DNA from: Planctomycetaceae bacterium
Lineage (GTDB): Bacteria > Planctomycetota > Planctomycetia > Planctomycetales > Planctomycetaceae
NCBI GenBank assembly: GCA_016795145.1
Contig: JAEUII010000324.1
Location: forward strand, 26,317-90,316
DNA length: 64,000 nt
Direction: 5' to 3'
The notes beneath the pieces are model-generated. The model was not told where the DNA came from. It did not search any database and saw only the letters and a program-made list of their open reading frames with translations. Below, one piece after another: positions 46,140 through 55,499 of the stretch (its first letter is position 1; each line of letters starts with the position of its first letter). A program made the translations under genes and the position numbers.

Positions 46140-46250
46140 TCTTGCGGTGCGAGCGCGGTACCACGGGTTGCGGCGAGGCCTTCCCCCGAACTTGCTGCGA
46201 TTGTTCGCCCCCTCCCAAACGGGCCCAAACGGGGTTTGAGAGGGGAACGA
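46140..46250. repeat. Dispersed intergenic repeat, copy 2
   Basis: It carries TTCCCCCGAACTTGCTGCG and then an imperfect hairpin (CCCCTCCCAAAC .. GGTTTGAGAGGGG). The layout matches the copy at 40900-41020. It lies between convergent genes. Boundaries are approximate. Confidence 0.55.
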
Positions 46251-46308
46251 TTTTGCCCACAACCTTCGAACACAATTCGGGGCACCGGCGGCGCTCTAGT
46301 TCGATAGC

Positions 46309-47865
<1,557 letters not shown>

Positions 47866-47964
47866 TTTCAGACTCCGATCTTGTATTTGCAGGGCTTAAT
47901 CGCCCGTGGGAAGTGTTCGCAAAAAACTCTTGAAAGTTGTGTTCGAAGTGCCCCTGGTTGAGGC

Positions 47965-49140
47965 TTAAGCCTTGGCCGCTTTCTTCAGACGGATTCGGCT
48001 TACCAGGCTATCCAGCCCAAACCAATGTCCGGTCGGAAGAAACGCCAGGGCCAGCAGAGCCAGGACTTCAATCAGGTTTTTGTTCACAATGAAACTGTGC
48101 TCGGGACCGGGAGCTTCCGGAACGCCGGGCAGTGGCGGCATCGCCATGTAAAAACCAAAGATCATGAATGCTGCCGAGAACGCGGCAAATCGTGTGAACA
48201 GGCCCAGCAGCAACAAAATGCCAAGACCGGCCAGTCCCGCGATCGTCAGAATGTCCACAACTTTGAGCGTATTCCAGGGCTTCGGCAGCGCTCCTTTTTT
48301 CATCTGATCGATGGTCAGCAGCTGTCCCGCTTCTTCCTGAAGTTCTGCATCCATCGCCATCACAGGGCCAGCGAGTTCTTTCGCCTTGGCTCTTGCATCG
48401 GACCATGTTCGAGCCAAATGTTCCTGCTCGAACGGCATCTTCGCTGACGCATGCTTCTGCTCGTAGCGCGACAACATTTCGGAGTACAACTGGAGCTGAC
48501 TGATGCGGCCATCGATGTTGCCGGAGTTGTCCGGATTGCCCTGCAAGTGGGCTCGCATCCGTTCGATGAACGACAGGCGGCTTGCTCGAGTGAACACTTC
48601 GTTCAGAGCCTTCAGATAGGCCGTGTGTTCCACGCTGTCCGCATTTTCAACCTGCGTTTCGAGTGTTGCTTTTTCTGTCGCAAGCAGGTGTCGCTTACCG
48701 TCCACGATCAACTGCTTCTTTTCAGCGTCAAATCGAATTGTGTCCTTCAGCTTTGCCGCCTCGAAGTTGACACCTTCAGGGAGTGTTTCAAGAGACGCCG
48801 CGAAGTAATCCGGTCCGTTCATCAGTCGGTTCAACGCGCCGATCTGAGAATCGTTGAGTTTGTAGTGAGCGATGAAGCGATTTCGCCACTTGTTCCAACG
48901 TGCTTCAACCTGCTCAACATCCATCCAGCTGGTGTCGTTTGCGTCGTTGGCGAGAGAACGAAACAGATTCCGCATCGGCCCCTGAGCACTCTTCAGGTAG
49001 CCGTCGGAGCTCCAGGGTGTTGGTGTTCGGAAGGTATCAATCTTCCAAAGACCTTCGTAAAGCAGCTGCCAGCCCAGCCCCAGTCGCAGCACGACAAGGA
49101 AGACAACGGCGGCAGTGGATGTTTTCGCGAGTGATGTCAC
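47965..49140 (-). CDS. DoxX-family membrane protein with a large central soluble domain
   Basis: This 391-residue protein has one N-terminal membrane segment (VVFLVVLRLGLGWQLLYEGLWKI), a central soluble domain of about 220 residues, and three further membrane segments at the end (VVDILTIAGLAGLGILLLLGLF and following). The first segment with GWQLLYEGLWK and the last ones (LTRFAAFSAAFMIFGFYMAMPPLP, ALLALAFLPTGHWFGLDSL) fit the DoxX/DoxD family, split by the insertion. DoxX proteins are linked to quinone-dependent oxidoreductases. The Gfo/Idh/MocA gene follows directly, hinting at electron transfer from sugar oxidation to the membrane. Confidence 0.8.
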   Translation of the reverse strand: MTSLAKTSTAAVVFLVVLRLGLGWQLLYEGLWKIDTFRTPTPWSSDGYLKSAQGPMRNLFRSLANDANDTSWMDVEQVEARWNKWRNRFIAHYKLNDSQIGALNRLMNGPDYFAASLETLPEGVNFEAAKLKDTIRFDAEKKQLIVDGKRHLLATEKATLETQVENADSVEHTAYLKALNEVFTRASRLSFIERMRAHLQGNPDNSGNIDGRISQLQLYSEMLSRYEQKHASAKMPFEQEHLARTWSDARAKAKELAGPVMAMDAELQEEAGQLLTIDQMKKGALPKPWNTLKVVDILTIAGLAGLGILLLLGLFTRFAAFSAAFMIFGFYMAMPPLPGVPEAPGPEHSFIVNKNLIEVLALLALAFLPTGHWFGLDSLVSRIRLKKAAKA

Positions 49141-49404
49141 CGGAGGAGGGCTCCTGACTCATCAAGTGGTGGGAGGTGGAGGAAGTTGTGCGGCGCTGGG
49201 TTGGCATTCGCTTTCGCTCGCCTTCACCGTTTGCCGCGGACTGGCCTGATGATCTGTGAACTGGTAGTTGCCGGTGGCGACGAATGGCCTTCGACAACGC
49301 ACTTCTATTTTGACACCAACATGGCCTTCTTGAAGGTTCCATTGATCGCAAAATACCGCACTTTTGCGGCTTCCCAACCGTAAGGGACCTCGAAAACGGC
49401 CACT

Positions 49405-50484
49405 TTAGCGGACTTCCGCCTGGTCTTCATCCCAGAAGATCTGATCCGAAGGAATTCCTGCGACAACCGGACGGACTTTGCGGCCAGCCTCGGGAAATGG
49501 CACAAGGATGGCGCCAATTTCTGGCCAGGCACTCAAACACTCCATGGTTCGTTCCACCCCCATCGCAAAGAAAGCGGTGGAAAGAGCATCCGCGACCGCC
49601 GCCGATGGTGCAAGGACTGTCACCGACAACATGCCCTCGGCTGGCCAGCCGGTTTGAGGATCCAGGATGTGGCCGTATCGTCTGCCCTGATATCGAAAGA
49701 ACTGGATGTTTGATCCGCTCGTCCCCATCGCCTGATTCTGCAGCAGGACAGTCGCCAGACGCTTTTCCGTGAAAAGAGGATTGCCGAGGCCGATTGGCCA
49801 GCCAGCATGGCTATTGTGGCCGCCCACTGCCAGCACACTGCTGTGGCCACCATGCAGCAGGAATTCCTCGGGCGCGTCGGGTTGCTTACGAAGGAAACTG
49901 GCCGCTTCATCCAGGGCGAATCCCTTTCCAATGGCTCCTGGGTCAAGTGTGTTTCCTGGCCGCTTCAGCCTGACCGTTTCCGCAGCTTCGTCGAATTCCA
50001 CATGTGCGGATCCACAGGCACTGAGAGCCTCAGTGATCTCGTTCTCCAGAGGCAGTCGTTCTTCTCGCCGGCACCGTTTCCACAGAAGCGTTAAGGCTCC
50101 CATGGCAAGATCAAATCCGCCGTTGGTCCGTTTCGTCAGCTCTAATGCTAACCGGATCAGACGCTGAAACTCAGGGCGAATCCGAACGGCGGCGAGTCCT
50201 GCGTTCTGGTTCACGAGGGACAATTCGCTGTCTGACCGGTAAAGGCTGAGCCAGCTTTCGACGGCACCGACGAGTTCCAGGGCTTCACCAGCCGGAGTGA
50301 TTCGATCGGACGATCCGGGATTCATGATGACCGAGAAGTCGCACGCCATACAACGTGCCGTCAGGCGAACCGTGCTGCTGCCGGCTGGGGCGACGCGGGC
50401 CTGGCTGGCGGCAGCCTCTGAGCCCTGGGGCTTCACCAGCCCGGAAAGCAGTTGTCGTCTGGATGAAGGAGTGGGGTCGGCCAT
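49405..50484 (-). CDS. apbE: FAD:protein FMN transferase
   Basis: ApbE attaches FMN from FAD covalently to Thr/Ser of exported flavoproteins. The 359-residue protein has the family blocks: MACDFSVIM near the start, FDLAMGALTLLWKRCR, TLDPGAIGKGFALDEAASFL, LLHGGHSSVLAVGG, MGTSGSNIQFF and YGHILDPQTGWPAEG. An SRRQLLSGL sequence at the N-terminus resembles a twin-arginine motif but no long hydrophobic stretch follows. The DoxX-like and Gfo/Idh/MocA genes lie downstream on the same strand 264 bases away. I did not find an obvious FMN-acceptor protein in the window. Confidence 0.9.
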   Translation of the reverse strand: MADPTPSSRRQLLSGLVKPQGSEAAASQARVAPAGSSTVRLTARCMACDFSVIMNPGSSDRITPAGEALELVGAVESWLSLYRSDSELSLVNQNAGLAAVRIRPEFQRLIRLALELTKRTNGGFDLAMGALTLLWKRCRREERLPLENEITEALSACGSAHVEFDEAAETVRLKRPGNTLDPGAIGKGFALDEAASFLRKQPDAPEEFLLHGGHSSVLAVGGHNSHAGWPIGLGNPLFTEKRLATVLLQNQAMGTSGSNIQFFRYQGRRYGHILDPQTGWPAEGMLSVTVLAPSAAVADALSTAFFAMGVERTMECLSAWPEIGAILVPFPEAGRKVRPVVAGIPSDQIFWDEDQAEVR

Positions 50485-50773
50485 CTTCTTAGTGAATCCT
50501 GCCAGACATCTGGACTACGGGTGCATTTGTTCAGAAAACCGATCGAGGCGACTGAAACTTCAAATACCTTTGCGAAATGGTTCGTAGGTACCTGAATCGG
50601 GCGGCCAGTTTTTTTGCGTCCGGGTCCCCCCAAAAGGAACAACCGAACTCAAAATCGGCTGGCCCTCCAAGATTACCGAGATGACATGTGGCAACCGTGA
50701 CAATGGCGTTGTCAGAATGTTCGTTTTCTGAAATTTGGACTCCGCGAAACCCTTCAGACACCTTCAAATCTGT

Positions 50774-52267
50774 ATGTCCCAGAAAAACTCTTCCAAGGCT
50801 CCTGTTTCACGAGTTTCCAGCGGAATCCCCTGGTGGGTCTGGGTTATTGGTGCGGGATTCGTTGTCGTGCTCCTTGTGATCACGATACCGAGATTGTTCC
50901 CCACGAATCCTCAGGAAGCCTTTGATGAAGCGATGGTGATTCTGGAAAGCCAGACGCCGAACGTTGCAAAGCTTACTGAAAACGTTGAGACGCTGCGGGC
51001 CTACCCTGAGTGGGCTGGCCACGTAAAGTACCTCGAAGCTCGAATGGATGTTGGGCGGAACATGCCGCTGAAAGCAATTCCTCGCCTGGTCGAAGCGATG
51101 AAGTCGGAGCAGATTCGGGGTAAAGCGGGCCTGCTGCTGGGGCGGGCTTATGGAACCGCAGGAAAATTCGAAGACGCGATCAACACCCTTGCGATGGTGC
51201 TGGATGATCCGGAAGTGGGCGACGAAGCTCGTTTCATTTCAGCAAGCATCCTTACTAATGGACTTGCTCTGAATGACGCGATGGAACACATCAAAGTCCT
51301 CAAGGAAAAGGGATACAAGCCGCCACAGGTGTACCAGCAGGAAGGCGACATCCTGATGGACTTTGGTCGCTATGAAGAGGCAGCTGCCGCTTACAAGAAG
51401 TCTCTGGATGAATCTGAAGAAACCGCTGCTGTCGGCGATGTCGCGGACCGCTATCTTCAGTGTCTGGTCAAGATCGGAAAGGTGACCGAGGCTGATCAGT
51501 ACGTTGACAAAGTGGAAGACCCAACTCGCAGTTCAAAGTTCCAGGCGCTTTCACTTCTCGGCAAAGGCAAAGTGACTGAAGCGCTCACTGTGCTGGATTC
51601 AAACCGTCAGCAGATGCCGCTTGTTGGTGAAGGTGCAGTTGTTGCGGCGAAAGTCAGTCTCGCAGAGAACAACGTCGAGAAGATCAAGACGGATTTGCCG
51701 AGCGTTATTGCTGCGGCGAAACAAATGTCACGAAACAAGGACGTTTACGAGACCCTGGCACAGATGGCCGACAAGATCGGCAATGAACCACTCGCAAATT
51801 CGGCTCGTAAGAATGCCGAACAAGTGGGGGAAATCGAAGCGGAGATGTACAAGGCGGTCGCCGCCATCGCCGGAACTCGCAAGGACAACGCCGGTCGTCT
51901 GAAAGTCGCTTCACTCGCAATCCAGTGCGGACAATATGACTTTGCCAAGCGAGTCCTCGACAGCCTCGCTCGGTTCTTCCCCGATGCGGAAAAAGAGGCG
52001 AATTCGATCATGCCGAACCTCTTTGTGATCTCCCAGCCGCTTGTGCCACTCGAAGGGCTGACGGAATCCGACACGGCACCCGCGCCGGTCAACCCCACAC
52101 GGCAAGGTCCAAACCCAGGTGAAGCTAAGCCGGAGGAAGCAAAGCCTGACGAAGCAAAGCCTGACGAAGGTAAGTCTGAGGCACAGCCACAGGATGCACC
52201 CAAGACTGAAGAGCCTAAGACTGAAGAGCCTAAGACTGAAGAGCCTAAGACTGAAGAGCCCAAGTAG
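50774..52267 (+). CDS. Membrane-anchored TPR protein
   Basis: This 497-residue protein has one membrane segment (WWVWVIGAGFVVVLLVITIPRLF) near the N-terminus, then helical TPR-like repeats: GKAGLLLGRAYGTAGKFEDAINTL, PPQVYQQEGDILMDFGRYEEAAAAYKKSL, VADRYLQCLVKIGKVTEADQY and later AGRLKVASLAIQCGQYDFAKRVL. The C-terminal 60 residues are low complexity, ending in four KTEEP units encoded by a 15-base minisatellite. ATG 50774 gives a short basic cytoplasmic tail before the anchor. TPR proteins mediate protein-protein contacts; partners are not evident. Confidence 0.78.
   Translation: MSQKNSSKAPVSRVSSGIPWWVWVIGAGFVVVLLVITIPRLFPTNPQEAFDEAMVILESQTPNVAKLTENVETLRAYPEWAGHVKYLEARMDVGRNMPLKAIPRLVEAMKSEQIRGKAGLLLGRAYGTAGKFEDAINTLAMVLDDPEVGDEARFISASILTNGLALNDAMEHIKVLKEKGYKPPQVYQQEGDILMDFGRYEEAAAAYKKSLDESEETAAVGDVADRYLQCLVKIGKVTEADQYVDKVEDPTRSSKFQALSLLGKGKVTEALTVLDSNRQQMPLVGEGAVVAAKVSLAENNVEKIKTDLPSVIAAAKQMSRNKDVYETLAQMADKIGNEPLANSARKNAEQVGEIEAEMYKAVAAIAGTRKDNAGRLKVASLAIQCGQYDFAKRVLDSLARFFPDAEKEANSIMPNLFVISQPLVPLEGLTESDTAPAPVNPTRQGPNPGEAKPEEAKPDEAKPDEGKSEAQPQDAPKTEEPKTEEPKTEEPKTEEPK
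52202..52261 (+). repeat. 15-bp minisatellite, four copies
   Basis: AAGACTGAAGAGCCT is repeated four times in frame (last base C in the final copy), coding KTEEP repeats. The number of copies may vary between strains through slippage without a frameshift. Confidence 0.9.
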
Positions 52268-52349
52268 AGACGACTCCTGAAGTCCGTCGCCCAGTGTAGA
52301 ACGACTGCCTCAGTCGTTTCCCGGATGACCTCTTGCAAGCAGCGTGACT

Positions 52350-53618
52350 CTAATCTCGAAGTGTCCGCTGCTTTGCCCGCTGGCGCTCCTGTTCGAGCCC
52401 TTCCACGGAATTCAATTCCCGAGTCCGGCGCTTCCACCACGCGAGTTCCGGTTCATCGATCAGGACTCGAAACACGGGTTGCTTCATCGGTCTGATCACA
52501 TCTTCGATGACGGCACAAAGGAATCTGTCTTCCGGGTAAATCGGTGCTCCAGTTGCTGCCAGAGACCAGCGATCAAGTTTCAGGACAGCCCAGTCGCCAG
52601 TGATCGTTCCTGTCGAAAGATACGGTTTGAGTGTCGGCGGCAACTGGTCTGCAGTCGAAGTCTCCAGCCATAGTTCCCACGTTTCCGGGCGACTGGAATA
52701 GAGTTGCCAGGACGGCCAGTTGTCTGCGATACCTACAAGTCCAGACAGGGAGAACGCAAGGAGACAAAGCCCCGGCCATGCCTCGGTCAGCCGCATTCCA
52801 GACGCCTGCGGTTTTCGCAGAAAGGCCAGTGGCATGAGGCACAGGAAGAAGGCATTCCACAGGATGACTCCCCAGTGGTGGTTGAGCCCCAAAGGTCCGA
52901 GCGCCAGCATCAGACTGAGATGCATCAGTACGGCCATGACCAGCCCCATGCGCTGCGTGCGTCGCGACAACAACAGGATCCCCGCAAAGATCTCGCCGCA
53001 GGTTGCAGCAATTGAAAAAATGCTGATCCACCGCAGATCGCCAGCGACCTGAGCCGGAAGAATGAACTTCATCAGCGATTGAACGATCATTTCTGTGGCG
53101 TTCGGCTGCGACGACAGAGTGATTCGGGATAGACCAGAACACAAATAGACACTCGCCAGCACTAATGCGATGGATGCAAGAAACGCCCTCGCATTCAATG
53201 CGGCAGCAAACGACATCACAATCAGAAACAGCCAGTGCCACGCCTGCAGGCAGTGCTGATTTGCAATCGCACACAAAAGAGCAAACACCGCGGCGCTGAT
53301 AGCTGCAAGACGCACACCGAGCGGAAGACCGCCGGTCAATGCAGACCTGGTGTCGAGCATCTGAATCCCCTGAGTCGCTCTGGTCGACTGTCGCAGTTGC
53401 ATCCACTTTCGACAGCTCATCACCACCGTCGCGCCGCAGGAGCCGATGAGACTGATGCCCAGGATTCGACGTGTGACGTTCGAGAAGGACCACCCTATCA
53501 AGGGGACCGCCGGAAAGTCAGAACCGCCAAGCCAGAGTCGATAGGTGACGGCAATCAGCACACACTCGAAAGACGCTGCTGCCAGTACAATCAGCAAGTG
53601 CCGTTCACGTTCGGTCAT
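52350..53618 (-). CDS. Polytopic membrane protein of unknown role
   Basis: I do not recognise this 422-residue protein beyond its membrane nature. About eight hydrophobic segments are visible, including LLIVLAAASFECVLIAVTY, LILGISLIGSCGATVV-like, FLIVMSFAAALNARAFLASIALV and LMHLSLMLALGPLGLNHHWGVILWNAF. The last motif loosely resembles DoxX/HTTM-type membrane proteins. The C-terminal 120 residues are soluble and charged (ETSTADQLPPTLKPYLS, ELAWWKRRTRELN). It overlaps the next minus gene (53605-54426) by 14 bases, so both are likely co-transcribed. Confidence 0.65.
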   Translation of the reverse strand: MTERERHLLIVLAAASFECVLIAVTYRLWLGGSDFPAVPLIGWSFSNVTRRILGISLIGSCGATVVMSCRKWMQLRQSTRATQGIQMLDTRSALTGGLPLGVRLAAISAAVFALLCAIANQHCLQAWHWLFLIVMSFAAALNARAFLASIALVLASVYLCSGLSRITLSSQPNATEMIVQSLMKFILPAQVAGDLRWISIFSIAATCGEIFAGILLLSRRTQRMGLVMAVLMHLSLMLALGPLGLNHHWGVILWNAFFLCLMPLAFLRKPQASGMRLTEAWPGLCLLAFSLSGLVGIADNWPSWQLYSSRPETWELWLETSTADQLPPTLKPYLSTGTITGDWAVLKLDRWSLAATGAPIYPEDRFLCAVIEDVIRPMKQPVFRVLIDEPELAWWKRRTRELNSVEGLEQERQRAKQRTLRD

Positions 53619-54426
53619 GATTTAGCCTGCCCGACATCCAAACGCGGAACTGACGAATGACAGAACTCAGTTGAACCAGCAATTCTGTCTTCTCGATCTG
53701 AGCATGAGCCCAGTCTGGCAACGGCTGTCCTGGAAATCCGGTCATTGAAACCAGAAAACTCTGATCCCTGACCGAGCGCAGTGTTGACTCCAGAGTCTGA
53801 TCGAACTGCACATCGATCTCGTCGCAGAGCACAAATCCAAACTGCGATAACTCACCAACAGGGACGGGCTCTGATGACACGGGGAAGCCCGCGGCGACCA
53901 GCATAGCGGACACGACGTCACTGAGTGGTCGATCCGAACAGATGCAGACAGCTCGACAACTTAGGTGTTCCTGCGAGCTTACAAACTGCCGGTAGGCAAA
54001 CACGTCTTCGGGAGCTGCCATCGGTAACATCGGCGCGACCTGCTTTGCAATTTCCTGCAGTGCCTGGTTGACGACCGGTATCGCAGAGCCAGCCGTGATT
54101 CGTGACACGACAGGCCAAACGTCGTGCGATCTTCCTGTCGAGACACACCACGACGACTGACAACAGATGACTCGGCCAAACAGCAGATGTCCGATCAGCC
54201 GGTTGACGTCATCCCGAGGATACTCATCAGGGTAATTCTGCAGGACGATCGTCAATGCCGGAGGTGACTTCTGAAATGCGGGCGTCGCGAATGCTGCGTC
54301 GATCGAAGAGAAAATGTTGTTTTCAAACAGCAGTTTCTGCTCGGCACACCATTCGAGCAACGGCAGAAACTCCGGGTGAGTCCTGCCGATAAAGGCCACG
54401 CCAGAAGTGACAGCAGCAACCGTCAT
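53605..54426 (-). CDS. Protein of unknown function
   Basis: I cannot assign this 273-residue protein. It lacks signal and membrane segments. It contains EFLPLLEWCAEQKLLFENN, PALTIVLQNYPDEYPRDDVNRLIGHLLFGRVICC, and a later block RAVCICSDRPLSDVVSAMLVAAGFPVSS that resembles a receiver-like or Rossmann-like start without recognisable catalytic residues. Its stop overlaps the membrane protein gene, and its start lies one base from the stop of the DapA-like gene upstream, so the three form a tight minus-strand unit. The close packing supports it as a real gene. Confidence 0.6.
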   Translation of the reverse strand: MTVAAVTSGVAFIGRTHPEFLPLLEWCAEQKLLFENNIFSSIDAAFATPAFQKSPPALTIVLQNYPDEYPRDDVNRLIGHLLFGRVICCQSSWCVSTGRSHDVWPVVSRITAGSAIPVVNQALQEIAKQVAPMLPMAAPEDVFAYRQFVSSQEHLSCRAVCICSDRPLSDVVSAMLVAAGFPVSSEPVPVGELSQFGFVLCDEIDVQFDQTLESTLRSVRDQSFLVSMTGFPGQPLPDWAHAQIEKTELLVQLSSVIRQFRVWMSGRLNHDRT

Positions 54427-54427
54427 G

Positions 54428-55342
54428 TTACAGGCTGCGATTCAGAAGCTCTTTTGCGGCCGTTCGAATGCGATCCGCTGCAGATTCCGTCACACCCGAC
54501 AGAAGTGGAAGATGACGGCCCGTTTCTGCGATGCCAGCAAGAGCCACGGCTTCATGCAGGACGCGAATTGGATTGATCTCGTTTCGAAGATCTTCCAAAG
54601 GCAGGAAGATACGTCGGATGGTTTCCGCTTTTTCGTAGTCCTTCGCGACGATCGCAGCCAGCATCTGCTGCGAAAGGGCCGGATTGACGCAAACACAGCC
54701 CGACGTGTACCCGTTCAGTCGGAACTTCGTCATGTGAATCAGCGCAGGCTGTTCGCCAATTCCGCTGCAGATCAGTTTTGGGTCAACCATCGTGACCAGT
54801 CGTTCGAGGTACGGGTCGTCTGCCGGGTCTTTACGGACGATTGCATACTTGATGAAAGAAACGAGTCCATCTCGAACCAGCTCGGCGGCACCTTCAGGGC
54901 TGATGTAGCCTTCTTCCTTGATGTAGAGCACCGCAGGGCGGCCGATGACCTCAACGAACTTTCGAAACCCGGTCATCAGGCCAGGCTCTGTCATGACCGC
55001 TTTGGTCGGCAGAACCATCACGGTGGGAAAACGAGTCGACTTCAGAAGGTCTGCCTGGTCCATCATCAGGCCGTAGGATGGACCGACCGAAGGAACGACG
55101 GCCGTCTGAGCCCCGGAGACTCTTTCCAGAATCTCCAGCAGACTTGCATACTCCGTGAGTCGAACGTGATAGAGGTTTGCGTTGCCGCCATAGAGCAGCA
55201 TTGACACGCCGCCATTTTCCAGATGCCGAATGATCCTCTCATTCTGCGCTGCACAGATTTTCTCGGCGCCGTCGCGGGCCAGAGGCGGCACTGCGAGGAC
55301 TGATCGCTGAAACTGTTCCGGGGTGATGGGCGTGGTTTGCAT
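54428..55342 (-). CDS. Dihydrodipicolinate synthase/N-acetylneuraminate lyase family protein
   Basis: This 304-residue TIM-barrel aldolase family member starts at ATG 55342 (MQTTPITPEQFQRSVLAVPPLARD). The Schiff-base Lys is probably in AVLYIKEEGYISPEG. The segment HLENGGVSMLLYGGNANLYHV corresponds to the usual GGTGE region, but reads YGGNANLY, which departs from typical DapA. Downstream FIKYAIVRKDPADDP and CSGIGEQP fit the barrel. Substrates of the superfamily include pyruvate with various aldehydes. The true DapA of lysine synthesis is unlikely because the GTTGE-type motif is lost. Confidence 0.78.
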   Translation of the reverse strand: MQTTPITPEQFQRSVLAVPPLARDGAEKICAAQNERIIRHLENGGVSMLLYGGNANLYHVRLTEYASLLEILERVSGAQTAVVPSVGPSYGLMMDQADLLKSTRFPTVMVLPTKAVMTEPGLMTGFRKFVEVIGRPAVLYIKEEGYISPEGAAELVRDGLVSFIKYAIVRKDPADDPYLERLVTMVDPKLICSGIGEQPALIHMTKFRLNGYTSGCVCVNPALSQQMLAAIVAKDYEKAETIRRIFLPLEDLRNEINPIRVLHEAVALAGIAETGRHLPLLSGVTESAADRIRTAAKELLNRSL

Positions 55343-55425
55343 AACGGGCACTTTCGAGGCAAATAAGGACCGCTGTGATATCCTGAGGACATCACAGCGG
55401 CCCATGCAGTCGACTACGTTTCATG

Positions 55426-55458
55426 GAATGTGCGAAGCCAGTTCAGCATCGCACATTC
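55426..55458 (-). terminator. Hairpin between M13 peptidase and DapA-like genes
   Basis: GAATGTGCGA at 55426-55435 pairs with TCGCACATTC at 55449-55458 around a 13-base loop. It lies 42 bases after the peptidase stop. There is no clear T-run, so it may be an mRNA-stabilising or regulatory hairpin. Confidence 0.5.
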
Positions 55459-55499
55459 GGAAATGACCTGCGGAATCGTGTTGCGTTCCAGCTTCATGA

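Noticed and set aside
55414..55497. 27-codon minus-strand frame between the peptidase and DapA-like genes
   Set aside because: Too short, spans a hairpin, no supporting signal.
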